64,000 nucleotides of DNA from the NCBI GenBank assembly GCA_963701675.1, contig OY969623.1, forward strand, positions 8,556,001-8,620,000, written 5' to 3'. The notes beneath the pieces are model-generated. The model had not been told where the DNA came from. It was given only the letters and a program-made list of their open reading frames with translations, and did not search any database. The translations under genes and the position numbers were made by a program. Source of the stretch: G963701675 sp963701675. GTDB lineage: Bacteria > Planctomycetota > Planctomycetia > Gemmatales > Gemmataceae. Positions 8,820 through 17,300 of the stretch are shown piece by piece (position 1 is the first letter of the stretch; the number at the start of each line of letters is the position of its first letter).

Positions 8820-10229
8820 ATGAAGCTTCTCAGCGTCCTAATGCCGGTTTACAACGAGCGACGAACGCTTCGGACCATCGTCGGCCGAGTGCTGGCCAGC
8901 CCCATTTCGATTCCGTTCGAGTTGGTGGCGGTCGATGACTGCTCCACCGATGGGTCGCGTGAAATACTTCGGGAATTGGCTGCCAAGGACCGCCGCGTAA
9001 AGCCAGTGTTCCATAGCCAGAATACGGGAAAAGGCGGCGCGATTCACACGGCTATCAAGCACATGACCGGCGATATCGCGGTCATCCAGGATGCCGATCT
9101 GGAGTATAACCCAGCCGAGATTCCACGGGTCATTCAGCCTATCCTCGACGGCAAGGCCGACGCCGTCTTCGGCAGTCGCTTCGCGGGCAGCGACTATCGA
9201 CGCGTGCTTTACTACTGGCATCGAGTCGCGAACACGATTCTCACGTTAATGACCAACATGGTGTGCGATCTCGATCTCACTGACATGGAAACGTGTTACA
9301 AAGCGGTGCGCGGCGACATTCTTCGACAGACGGTCCTGCGTTTTCAGCGATTCGGTCTCGAACCCGAGCTGACCATCCGGCTGGCACAATGGGGCATTCG
9401 CATTTTCGAGGTTCCCGTCAGCTACATGGGCAGAACGTACGCGGAAGGAAAGAAGATCGGTTTTTGGGATGCCGTCAAAGCCGTGGGCGCGATTATCTGG
9501 TGTGGTTTGATGTCGCGCCGATTCACGACGCACGAGGGTTACTACACGTTGATGGCCGTGCGCAAGGCGCGGCGGTACAACCAGTGGATCTACGGAAAGA
9601 TCAAGCCGTTTCTCGGCAAGCGCGTGTTGGAGGCCGGTTGCGGGATCGGCAGCCTGACCGAGCAGTTTCTTGACAGCGAACATCTCATAGCCGCCGACAA
9701 CGAACCGCTCTATGTAGAGCTGACGCAACGCCGTTTTGGACACTTGGAGAATTTTCGGGCCTTACAGATCGACTGGACGTCGGAATCGGAGTGTAATCAG
9801 ATTCCAAGCGCTAGCCTGGACTCGATCTTCTGCATGAATGTGCTGGAACACATCGACGGCGACGACGCCACCATCGGCCGATTCTTCCGCATGCTGGCGC
9901 CAAACGGGTATCTTGTCGCACTCGTTCCGCAACATCGTTGGCTATACACGGCCATGGATCTGTCGCTTGGGCACAAACGCCGCTACGCAGTGACCGAACT
10001 CGAAAAGAAGTTCGCGCAAGCAGGTTTCACCGATGTACAATCCAGCGGCTTCAACCGACTCGGTGGACTTGCATGGTGGCTGAGCGGAAATGTGTTTAGA
10101 AGGAAGCGTTTCACGCCCGGACAGTTCAACGCTTTCAACTGGCTTTTGCCGATCGTGAAAGTTACTGATCGCTTGCCGGTACTTCCAGCCAACTCGGCGA
10201 TCATTATCGGAAGGAAGTCAGGACGATGA
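8820..10229 (+). CDS. Bifunctional family 2 glycosyltransferase / SAM-dependent methyltransferase
   Basis: Residues 1-230 form a dolichyl-phosphate-mannose-synthase-like GT-A domain: LMPVYNE at the start, DDCSTDGS near residue 40 and the metal-binding QDADLEYNP near 90. Residues about 250-469 form a class I methyltransferase with the SAM loop EAGCGIGSL near 270 and NVLEHI near 340. This fusion is known in several phyla and is thought to act on lipid-linked or surface glycans. I start at ATG 8820 because MKLLSVLMPVYNE is the natural beginning of the GT2 fold. A GTG at 8775 is in frame but adds an unrelated leader. The gene precedes the exosortase locus, where envelope glycan genes are common. 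Confidence 0.88.
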   Translation: MKLLSVLMPVYNERRTLRTIVGRVLASPISIPFELVAVDDCSTDGSREILRELAAKDRRVKPVFHSQNTGKGGAIHTAIKHMTGDIAVIQDADLEYNPAEIPRVIQPILDGKADAVFGSRFAGSDYRRVLYYWHRVANTILTLMTNMVCDLDLTDMETCYKAVRGDILRQTVLRFQRFGLEPELTIRLAQWGIRIFEVPVSYMGRTYAEGKKIGFWDAVKAVGAIIWCGLMSRRFTTHEGYYTLMAVRKARRYNQWIYGKIKPFLGKRVLEAGCGIGSLTEQFLDSEHLIAADNEPLYVELTQRRFGHLENFRALQIDWTSESECNQIPSASLDSIFCMNVLEHIDGDDATIGRFFRMLAPNGYLVALVPQHRWLYTAMDLSLGHKRRYAVTELEKKFAQAGFTDVQSSGFNRLGGLAWWLSGNVFRRKRFTPGQFNAFNWLLPIVKVTDRLPVLPANSAIIIGRKSGR

Positions 10230-10444
10230 CGCACCAAGGTTACGTGCTTTGTTTTGCTAACAGCGCTGGATCGCATTGTTTAAGTAAATCGCGCTGTAAA
10301 CGGCCGACGATTCATGCGTGCCCATTGTAAATGCTTTGCGTACAAGTCGTTAAGACTCTAATAAATTGTTAATACGTTGAGTTCCCAACGCCAATCGGGG
10401 GTTACTGTTGTTTAGAGGAATTTACGAATTCTTGTCAATTTTTC

Positions 10445-10474
10445 TTGACACGTGCAGAGCCGATGGTCTACAGT
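10445..10474 (+). promoter_or_regulatory. Candidate sigma-70 type promoter for the sigma-54 activator gene
   Basis: TTGACA at 10445-10450 and TACAGT at 10469-10474 are separated by 18 bases, within a 560-bp intergenic stretch that otherwise holds no supported gene. The leader to the ATG at 10789 would be about 310 bases. A prediction from sequence only. Confidence 0.4.
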
Positions 10475-10788
10475 TGTACCTCGTTGGGGGCTAACGTGAA
10501 TCGCAGCTTGAGTGGTTGGCAGCCCTTGGTGCATGAAGCACGCCTAAACCAGTTCTCCCACGGTGACGCTTTGAGCGTCCCGTGGCGAATGGCTGTCTAA
10601 TCCTTAATCCGCACGAAAGACCACATGGCGATTTTCGGGAACTTGGATCCCGGAAGCGCTGGTGGGCACCCTGCCACTCAAACTTGCAAGACGCAGGTAA
10701 CTACTTCAGGCCGGCCGCGACATCGACGGAAGCTGATGGGAGGCTTGAAGCTCACCTTGTGGGGACGGAATTCGACGGAGACGACATA

Positions 10789-12165
10789 ATGGCTCGATTG
10801 CTGATCGTTGCGAGCGACGAGATTCTCGGCCGCGACGTGCAACAGCACCTCAAAGGCGTTGGCCTGGACAGCGAAATCCAAAACCCGGAAACCGTTCGCG
10901 ATTGCGTGACCTTCGATGCGGACGGCGTCATCCTGTTGGCAGCGGCAGATTCTGCCGACTGTGACGAACTGATTCGTCTCGTCCAAGAACTTCGCTTGAA
11001 GCAGTGGCCGGCGAACTTCGTGACCATTGAAGCGAATAAGTCGATAACGGACTCGGCTCTGGCCGTACTCGATCCATACGTCAAGCGCCGCTTCCGGTGG
11101 CCGGACGATGCGCCGGCCCTTGCGGCGACGATCAAGCCGCATGTTGGGCGCGGCCGGCATTTCACTCACATCGACAAGGAGCATCTCGTCGAGAAGATTC
11201 GTCGACGTTTGCTCGCTCACACGCCGTCGTTGGCGATGCTCGTGGAACCGATTCACCTGGCCGCGCTGTATGACGTGCCGGTGCTGTTGTCGGGTGAGAC
11301 CGGGACCGGAAAAACGCATCTTGCCCGTTTGATTCATGACTGTTCGCCGCGGCACGATGAGCGATTCCTCGTCGTATCGTGCGGCGCGCTGGCTGCGAAC
11401 CTTATCGAGAGTGAATTTTTCGGCCACACCAAAGGAGCATTTACCGGCGCCGACCGCGCGAAAGAAGGCAAGTTCGCCGCGGCCGCCAAGGGAACGCTGC
11501 TCCTCGATGAAATCGACACGCTTTCGCTCGAGCAGCAAGCCAACCTCTTGCGAGTGCTTGAAACCGGAGAATATGAGCCGGTCGGCAGCAACGAGACCAA
11601 GATTTGCAACGCGCGCATCATCGCTGCCAGTAACTGGGACTTGGAAGAGGCCGTGGACCAAGGCAAGTTTCGACGCGATTTGTACTACCGCTTGCACGTC
11701 ATGGCGTTTCACCTTCCGCCTTTGCGCGAACGGAAGGACGACATTTCGCCCTTGGCACGAGGCATGGCCGCCCATTTCACTGACAAGTTTCGCAAGTGCC
11801 TTTTTGAGATGACCGCCGACGCAGCTCAGGCCCTGGAAGCATTTCCGTGGCCCGGAAACATCCGTCAACTGGAAAACGTCATTCAACAAGCCGTCCTGGT
11901 CAGTGCCGGTTCCGAACTTCTTCGAACGCACCTGCCGCCGTCCGTACAGAAGAACACAGCCTCGCTTCTCACGAATGGTTATGCGCTCGGCTCATCTCTC
12001 GTTCAAAACCGCGAGGAAGTCGAACGGGTGAGTATCCAGCGCGCGCTCGAAAAGGCCGTCAATAACCGCACCGAAGCCGCACAAGCACTCGGCATCAGCC
12101 GCGTCACGCTGTACAAGAAGATGAAGAAGTACGGTTTGATGAATCCGAAGTTTCAAACGGCCTAG
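10789..12165 (+). CDS. Sigma-54-dependent transcriptional activator (AAA+), likely regulator of the exosortase locus
   Basis: A 458-residue enhancer-binding protein. Residues 1-120 look like a receiver fold, but the usual phospho-accepting Asp position reads LLAAADS, so phosphorylation is doubtful. The AAA+ domain follows: Walker A GETGTGKTH near 169, the sigma-54 contact motif GAFTGA near 214, Walker B LLLDEID near 237 and the R-finger region RRDLYYRL near 300. A Fis-type helix-turn-helix (TEAAQALGISRVTLYKKM) ends the protein. ATG 10789 has GGAG eight bases upstream; the earlier in-frame GTG at 10582 adds unrelated sequence. It resembles the PrsR-type regulators that accompany PEP-CTERM/exosortase loci, and the next two genes fit that role. 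Confidence 0.88.
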   Translation: MARLLIVASDEILGRDVQQHLKGVGLDSEIQNPETVRDCVTFDADGVILLAAADSADCDELIRLVQELRLKQWPANFVTIEANKSITDSALAVLDPYVKRRFRWPDDAPALAATIKPHVGRGRHFTHIDKEHLVEKIRRRLLAHTPSLAMLVEPIHLAALYDVPVLLSGETGTGKTHLARLIHDCSPRHDERFLVVSCGALAANLIESEFFGHTKGAFTGADRAKEGKFAAAAKGTLLLDEIDTLSLEQQANLLRVLETGEYEPVGSNETKICNARIIAASNWDLEEAVDQGKFRRDLYYRLHVMAFHLPPLRERKDDISPLARGMAAHFTDKFRKCLFEMTADAAQALEAFPWPGNIRQLENVIQQAVLVSAGSELLRTHLPPSVQKNTASLLTNGYALGSSLVQNREEVERVSIQRALEKAVNNRTEAAQALGISRVTLYKKMKKYGLMNPKFQTA

Positions 12166-12186
12166 GACTGTAAAGCGGCCTTAGCG

Positions 12187-12213
12187 CACCAGGCCAATAG
12201 CTGCGGCCTGGTG
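12187..12213 (+). terminator. Hairpin after the sigma-54 activator gene
   Basis: A perfect 9-bp stem, CACCAGGCC with GGCCTGGTG, around a 9-base loop, 21 bases past the stop codon. The T-run after it is weak (TTCACCCTAATT), so rho-independent termination is possible but not certain. Confidence 0.5.
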
Positions 12214-12363
12214 TTCACCCTAATTAGCAACTTCGGTTCGCAGAGTCGCTGCCCCCAAGTGGCGAAGCCAGGATTGCAACAACATATGAGCATAACTGCA
12301 AACGACAATGGGTAACTGACTTAGCGAGTGACAGCCATATGTCACTAGCACTTCGAAGCTCAT

Positions 12364-12379
12364 TGGCCCGTGATGTGCA
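12364..12379 (+). promoter_or_regulatory. Candidate sigma-54 (-24/-12) promoter for the CTERM protein gene
   Basis: TGGCCCGTGATGTGCA matches the sigma-54 consensus TGGCACG-N4-TTGCA at all but two defined positions. The invariant GG (12365-12366) and GC (12377-12378) are separated by the required 10 bases. It lies about 155 bases upstream of the small CTERM gene and directly after a sigma-54 activator gene. The rest of the 12166-12535 gap holds the terminator hairpin and no supported gene. Confidence 0.6.
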
Positions 12380-12535
12380 TTATCCTAAAAATGACGGAAC
12401 GTGTTCTCGTGGAGATGATGGAGATCGAGGCCCGCCGCTCACAGCCGAGCACGCTTACGGGATGCATGGGATTCGCCTGAATTGGTGGAAGCGACCTCTC
12501 ATGAGCGCAGCCCAAATCAGTGAGGTACTCTTCAA

Positions 12536-12853
12536 ATGCGGAGGCGTTTTAAGTTTCTCTCTCCCCGCCGACTCGTACGTGTCGTTGGAGTCGCAGTGGC
12601 AGTGCTCGCGTGCTTGGTAATCGTGAGCCCTGCATCGGCATTTTTTCCTTGCCACAAGCCGAAGCCGAAGTTTGACGACCCGACAAACGAGGATCCGAAG
12701 GATCCGCCGAAGGATCCTCCGCGAGACGATCCGCCGGCTGATCAGCCTCCCGGCGACACCATTCCGGAACTCAATCCAGGCTCGATGGCCGGCGCTCTTG
12801 GCGTCCTACTGAGCGGCGCCCTCATGCTCACCGACCGGCGACGCCGAAAGTAA
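12536..12853 (+). CDS. Small secreted protein with PEP-CTERM-like sorting tail
   Basis: A 105-residue protein with three clear parts. The N-terminus is a basic signal peptide with hydrophobic core VVGVAVAVLACLVIV and cleavage after PASA. A hydrophilic middle is dominated by Pro, Asp and Lys in DPPKDPP-type runs. The C-terminus has IPELNPG, then a hydrophobic helix of about 18 residues, then DRRRRK. Sorting motif, helix and basic end are the layout of PEP-CTERM substrates; the VPEID variant is the tail linked to exosortase E, and IPEL is close to it. The next gene encodes that exosortase type. The protein is probably exported, cut at the tail and moved to the cell surface. The middle part suggests a spacer rather than an enzyme. 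Confidence 0.7.
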   Translation: MRRRFKFLSPRRLVRVVGVAVAVLACLVIVSPASAFFPCHKPKPKFDDPTNEDPKDPPKDPPRDDPPADQPPGDTIPELNPGSMAGALGVLLSGALMLTDRRRRK

Positions 12854-12870
12854 TCAACGGCATTTTTGAC

Positions 12871-12903
12871 AAAGGACGAATCGATATGGTCGATTCGTCC
12901 TTT
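12871..12903 (+). terminator. Strong hairpin between the CTERM gene and exosortase gene
   Basis: AAAGGACGAATCGA pairs perfectly over 14 bases with TCGATTCGTCCTTT around the loop TATGG, followed by CTACTTT. It lies 17 bases after the CTERM stop and 31 bases before the exosortase start. It could terminate or attenuate transcription so that the substrate is made in excess over the enzyme. Confidence 0.65.
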
Positions 12904-12934
12904 CTACTTTCAATCCCACCCACTGGAAGTCTGA

Positions 12935-14587
12935 TTGCACCGCGCTCTGACACTTAGTCGGTCGCTCAACCTGCCGGTATTCTTGAACTGGACGCGTTGG
13001 GCGCTCCTCGGCGGTTTGCTGATCGTCGAGTGGGTACTGCTCTCGATGCGGTTTGACACCAAGACGCTGACAAGCAACTTTCGAGGATGGGAAGGAACCC
13101 TTCGCGAACTTCACCATCTCCCGCAATTGGCGATTGCAGTAATCATCGGCGCGGTGGTTTTCGGCGGCAGCCGTTGGATTGCCGACACCAAGAATCAGTT
13201 GCAGAGAGACCGATCGTGTAGTTGGCCGTGGTGGTACTTCCTCTTGTCCCATGTCGGAGCGTTCGCCGTTTTCGTCTGGCTTTCGACGGAAGTATTCGAG
13301 GGATCGGCTGGAAGATCGCAAGCCCCGATCGCATGGCTTTTTGGTTGGGGATTTGCCGGGCTCGCTACCGTTGTGTTTTGGTTGGGAGCGCTTCTGCCCT
13401 TTGCCGCGTGGCGTGTGTTGGTCACGCGCGGACTCGGCAGCCTTATGATCGGCCTTGGCGTTGGGCTAGCCGCGGTTGTCGCCGGGCGAGTTACTGCCGA
13501 CCTGTGGAATCCCCTCGGACGTTGGACACTCGCCGCGGTTCAGATGGTGCTTTCGCTGCCGTATGGCGATGTCCTGCAATGCGACCTGTCGCGAAGCCGA
13601 TTGGCTACGAATCAATTTTGGGTGGAAGTAGCGCCGGAATGTTCCGGCTACGAAGGCATTGGCCTCATCTGGGTCTTCCTGCTGTTCTTCATGTGCTACT
13701 TTCGTCGGGAACTTCGATTTCCAAATGCGCTACTCTTACTACCACTGGGGACAGTGGTTATCTGGTTCGCCAACGTTCTTAGGATCAGCGCACTCTTCAT
13801 CATCGGACAGCACCGACCGGACATAGCGCTGGCGGGATTCCATTCGCAAGCAGGGTGGATCGCCTTCAACGTCGTGGCGTTCGGGCTGATCGCCGCAAGC
13901 CGACGAATGCCGTTTTTCGCGAAATCGGTGGACGACAATTGCGAACGGGCTACCAATCATGCAACGATCGCTTATCTGGCGCCATTGTTAGCAATCCTTG
14001 CCGGAACCATGATAACGCAGGCGATGTCAGACGGTTTCGACACTCTCTATCCGATTCGAATTGTGGTCGCCGCGCTACTATTGTGGTGGTTCCGGAACGT
14101 GTACGACACACAGGGCTGGAGTTGGTCGTTGACTCCGGTGGCGCTTGGCGTCGCGGTGTATGCGATTTGGATATGCTTGGAAGCCGGCATCTCACACACC
14201 GTAGGCGTGTCGCCATGGTCACCCGATGTGAATCTAGATCAGGCCGGCACGATTGTTTGGATTTCGGTACGAATCATCGGTTCAGTGCTCATTATTCCGG
14301 TCGTCGAGGAACTCGCATTCCGCGGCTACTTGCTTCGACGATTGGTCTCCGCGGATTTTCAGAGCATCGACCCTCGGACGTTCTCTTGGTTCTCCTTTCT
14401 GGCCTCATCTGCGCTCTTCGGTGCGCTTCATTCGCGCTGGCTTGCAGGAACAGTTGCGGGGATGTTGTTTGCAATCGCCTTGTATCGCCGTGGTCGGCTG
14501 GTTGATGCGGTGGTTGCACATGCGGTCGCCAACGCTTTAATCGCGCTCCACGTCCTTCTCACGGGTCAGTGGTCGCTGTGGGTGTAG
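12935..14587 (+). CDS. Exosortase E fused to CPBP (CAAX-type) intramembrane protease
   Basis: A 550-residue multi-pass membrane protein. The N-terminal 320 residues are an exosortase with the catalytic Cys236 in PECSGYEG, Arg283 in NVLRIS and His303 in GFHSQAG, the order expected of the family. The C-terminal part is a CPBP-type protease with E458, E459 and R463 in EELAFRG, FGALHSRW near 490 and HAVANAL near 530. This matches the exosortase E/protease class associated with VPEID-CTERM proteins. Only a TTG start is available; GGAAG lies about seven bases before it. The adjacent CTERM protein is its likely substrate. The enzyme acts in the inner membrane; the peptide joined to substrates is unknown. 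Confidence 0.85.
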   Translation: MHRALTLSRSLNLPVFLNWTRWALLGGLLIVEWVLLSMRFDTKTLTSNFRGWEGTLRELHHLPQLAIAVIIGAVVFGGSRWIADTKNQLQRDRSCSWPWWYFLLSHVGAFAVFVWLSTEVFEGSAGRSQAPIAWLFGWGFAGLATVVFWLGALLPFAAWRVLVTRGLGSLMIGLGVGLAAVVAGRVTADLWNPLGRWTLAAVQMVLSLPYGDVLQCDLSRSRLATNQFWVEVAPECSGYEGIGLIWVFLLFFMCYFRRELRFPNALLLLPLGTVVIWFANVLRISALFIIGQHRPDIALAGFHSQAGWIAFNVVAFGLIAASRRMPFFAKSVDDNCERATNHATIAYLAPLLAILAGTMITQAMSDGFDTLYPIRIVVAALLLWWFRNVYDTQGWSWSLTPVALGVAVYAIWICLEAGISHTVGVSPWSPDVNLDQAGTIVWISVRIIGSVLIIPVVEELAFRGYLLRRLVSADFQSIDPRTFSWFSFLASSALFGALHSRWLAGTVAGMLFAIALYRRGRLVDAVVAHAVANALIALHVLLTGQWSLWV

Positions 14588-14838
14588 GAGTCGCCACATC
14601 CTCCGGGTTACCCGGTTTGTGCCGATTACGCGACCCCATCGTTTTTCCTTCAGTTGCTACAACTGTTTCGGCTGTCGTCATTTCTACATTCATCATCACT
14701 GCCCCAAATCCCGATAAGTGTGAACGACCCGTGATTCCGTTGGAATCAGCCCATTCGGAAAACACCGCGGGGATTTTCTATCTTCTCGAGCGCAGGTTCC
14801 GTCGATTGTGAACAGAGCGTTCGGGAACAGGAGGACCC

Positions 14839-16263
14839 ATGAGAAGAGCCTTTCTTGCAAGTGTGGCAGCGTTGCTTGTCTCCGCCGGCTTCGTGTCGGC
14901 ACAGTATCACCGCCACGACACGAAAATCATGTCGAAACAAGGTGGGTCCGTCCATGGGAAGGTGACGGTGGCAAAGGGTGACGAGGACAGTTCGGAGGTG
15001 AATCAGTCGGTAGAAGGAAGCTGGACGGCAACGTCAAGTCAAGAAACTCCGACTCGGCCGGCCACCGGCGAACCGAGTTCGCAGTCAAGTTCGACTGAAT
15101 CAGCTCCAATGCCGAAGCCATTAACAAACGGCTCGCCTATGGTGTCGTCGGATGCGTGTTGCGACGGCGCCTATGCCGCAAGTCATTGGGTTAACGTCGA
15201 TTATCTACTCTGGTGGACTCGGCGGCGCTCGCTACCGCCGCTGATCACTGGTGGCAATCCCGCATCACAGGGTATTCTTGGTCAGCCGGGTACGCAACTA
15301 CTCTACGGCGGCACCATTCTTCCAGACGAAGATGGTCGCTCGGGTATCCGCGTCATGACCGGGACTTGGTTCGGATGCGAACAGAGTTGCGGCATCGAAT
15401 TGGGTGGTTTCTATCTGCCGGAGCGCGACAACGGCACCGTCTTCGGGTCTGACCTGTGTACCTTTTTGGCGCGGCCATTCTTTAGCCTCAACGATTGCAC
15501 GGAGTCTTCTGAAATCACGTCACTGGATGGGCTTTCTCGTGGATTCACGACGGTACGCACGCCACTCGAGTTCTGGGGCGTCGAAGTGAACGGCATCCAC
15601 AGCCTGTGCTGCGGGTGCTCGTATCGCGTCGATTTCCTTGTGGGAGCACGTTATCTGGATCTTGACGAGACGGTACAAATTGACGAATGGATCCGCGTCG
15701 AAGATCCGCTTCCCCCGCAGTTCTCTTCTTTCGATCAATTCGCCGGCGCGACGATTACGGTGCAAGATCGCTTCGCAACGCGAAACCAGTTCTACGGTGG
15801 CCAGATCGGATTGGATGGCGCCTACGCTTATGGTCCGTGGCAGCTGGGCATTCGCGGCAAGCTTGGTTTGGGTGTGACGCGACAGACGATTGATATCACG
15901 GGAAGTCAGAACATCCTTTATCCGACGGGTGTCTTGGACACCTTCAATGGCGGACTGCTGGCGTTAGCGAGCAACATCGGCCGGTACCAAAATAACGATT
16001 TCGCGGTTGTCCCGGAGCTAAATGTCAATCTTGGGTATCGTTTCAACGATTGTATTCTGGCATACTTCGGCTACAGCTTCATTTACTGGAATGAAGTCGT
16101 CCGCGCGGGCGACCAGATTGATCGTGTGATCGACGTGACGCAGATTCCGAACTTCGCGCCCCCTGGCGTCGAGTCGACGGGAATTGCTCGGCCTGGTGTG
16201 CCGTTCGCCCAGACAGATTTCTGGGTGCAAGGGCTGAACTTCGGCTTGGAATTCTGCTGGTAG
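14839..16263 (+). CDS. BBP7 family outer-membrane beta-barrel protein
   Basis: Signal peptide (residues 1-21, cleavage after VSA), a Ser/Thr/Gln-rich linker to about residue 110, then the BBP7 signature HWVNVDYLLWW. The rest alternates in the way of an outer-membrane beta barrel: VNGIHSLCCGCSYRVDFLVGARYLDL, QLGIRGKLGLGV, NLGYRF and FGYSFIYWNEVVRAGDQIDRVI are typical. Paired Cys residues (WFGCEQSCG, CCGC) suggest disulfides. Family members are planctomycete-specific and of unknown function. AGGAGG sits four bases before the start codon. The 250-bp gap upstream shows no gene. Confidence 0.88.
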   Translation: MRRAFLASVAALLVSAGFVSAQYHRHDTKIMSKQGGSVHGKVTVAKGDEDSSEVNQSVEGSWTATSSQETPTRPATGEPSSQSSSTESAPMPKPLTNGSPMVSSDACCDGAYAASHWVNVDYLLWWTRRRSLPPLITGGNPASQGILGQPGTQLLYGGTILPDEDGRSGIRVMTGTWFGCEQSCGIELGGFYLPERDNGTVFGSDLCTFLARPFFSLNDCTESSEITSLDGLSRGFTTVRTPLEFWGVEVNGIHSLCCGCSYRVDFLVGARYLDLDETVQIDEWIRVEDPLPPQFSSFDQFAGATITVQDRFATRNQFYGGQIGLDGAYAYGPWQLGIRGKLGLGVTRQTIDITGSQNILYPTGVLDTFNGGLLALASNIGRYQNNDFAVVPELNVNLGYRFNDCILAYFGYSFIYWNEVVRAGDQIDRVIDVTQIPNFAPPGVESTGIARPGVPFAQTDFWVQGLNFGLEFCW

Positions 16264-16283
16264 TCTCGACCGCCTGAAATTTC

Positions 16284-16324
16284 GGCCGCCTGTGGCATGG
16301 CTTGAGGCCAGGCCATAGGCGGCC
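16284..16324 (+). terminator. Hairpin after BBP7 gene
   Basis: GGCCGCCTGTGGCATGGC (16284-16301) pairs at 16 of 18 positions with GCCAGGCCATAGGCGGCC (16307-16324) around TTGAG, 20 bases after the stop codon. There is no T-run, so it is a possible but unproven terminator. Confidence 0.45.
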
Positions 16325-16386
16325 GCTGACATATAAACTACTTCACAACTACATCTGCCGGCTTTTCAATTCACGGGCCTTGGCAA

Positions 16387-17300
16387 ATGGATCTGGTCGC
16401 CGCGCTTCTCAGTACGGTATTTGCCGCGGCGAAGGGCAGCTTCTCAGCAAACGCCTGGCCTCGCGACTTCACGGAAACGCGTCAACTTTCGCTTCCTTTG
16501 CGTTTGCGTTGCCGTTTTACGTCCTGGTCTTGGCAGCGATTTGGCTTGCCGGCGAGAATCCAATTGTTTACTCGTGGTACTTCTTTCAGCTCATTGCACT
16601 ACGCGCCATCACCGACATCTTCGCCGAAGGCTTCAAGATGCACGCACTCGCCCATGGCGACATTTCGCTGGTGTCGTCGTTCATGTCGCTGTCGCCAATG
16701 TTTCTGCTGTTATTGGAGCCATTTGTCACGGACGACAAGTTATCGCTGCAACGAATGGTTGGTGTCGTGCTGGTTGTATGTGGGAGCCTGGTGCTTCTTT
16801 ACAAACCACCTGCAACCGGATGGGCACGGCAAAGGTCGGGAATTCTTCTCGGCATTGCCGCGTCCGTGTTCTTCACACTCAACACATTGTTGGATACCTT
16901 GGCGTCGCGCACGGGTGCCAAAACCACTTCGGATTTCTCGGCTGCTGTGTTCTCGGCGTTTGCAGTGACGTTGTTGTCGGCGCTATTGATCTTTCCGATC
17001 GTTTTGCGCCGGACTCATTGGCAATCAATGACGGCGCATCAAAACGCGCTTTGGCCTCGTGGCTTTTTGGAAATGGTGTTCATGGTATCGAAGCTGTACG
17101 CGCTTCAACACATGGCGCCGTCGGATGTCTCAAGCATCATGCGCCTGGCGTTGATTCTCTCGATTGTCGGTGGACGAGTTTATTTTCGAGAAGGAGATTT
17201 TCGGCGGCGCATGGCGGCCGGGATTCTAATCGTCGTAGGCGTCGTGATCGTTATCTGGTTTCATGAACCCGTACTCATCCCGAACGTCAATCCAACCTGA
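16387..17300 (+). pseudogene. EamA/DMT family transporter, split by an apparent -1 frameshift
   Basis: The ATG at 16387 begins MDLVAALLSTVFAAAKG, the expected first membrane helix of a drug/metabolite transporter. The frame then runs into unrelated sequence, while the other frame continues as QLLSKRLASRLHGNASTF and on through nine further hydrophobic segments. The switch falls at the GGG run at 16434-16436; one extra G would fuse the two frames perfectly. The full protein would be about 304 aa, normal for the family. Either a sequencing error or a recent mutation. The substrate is unknown. The 3' end overlaps the convergent protease gene by 14 bases. Confidence 0.75.

Noticed and set aside
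12260..12277. TGGCGAAGCCAGGATTGC as a sigma-54 promoter
   Set aside because: GG and GC are 13 bases apart instead of 10, so sigma-54 would not recognise it; the site at 12364 fits much better.
12339..12620. Open frame of 93 residues before and overlapping the CTERM gene
   Set aside because: No ribosome site, no recognisable sequence, and it overlaps the better supported CTERM gene in another frame.
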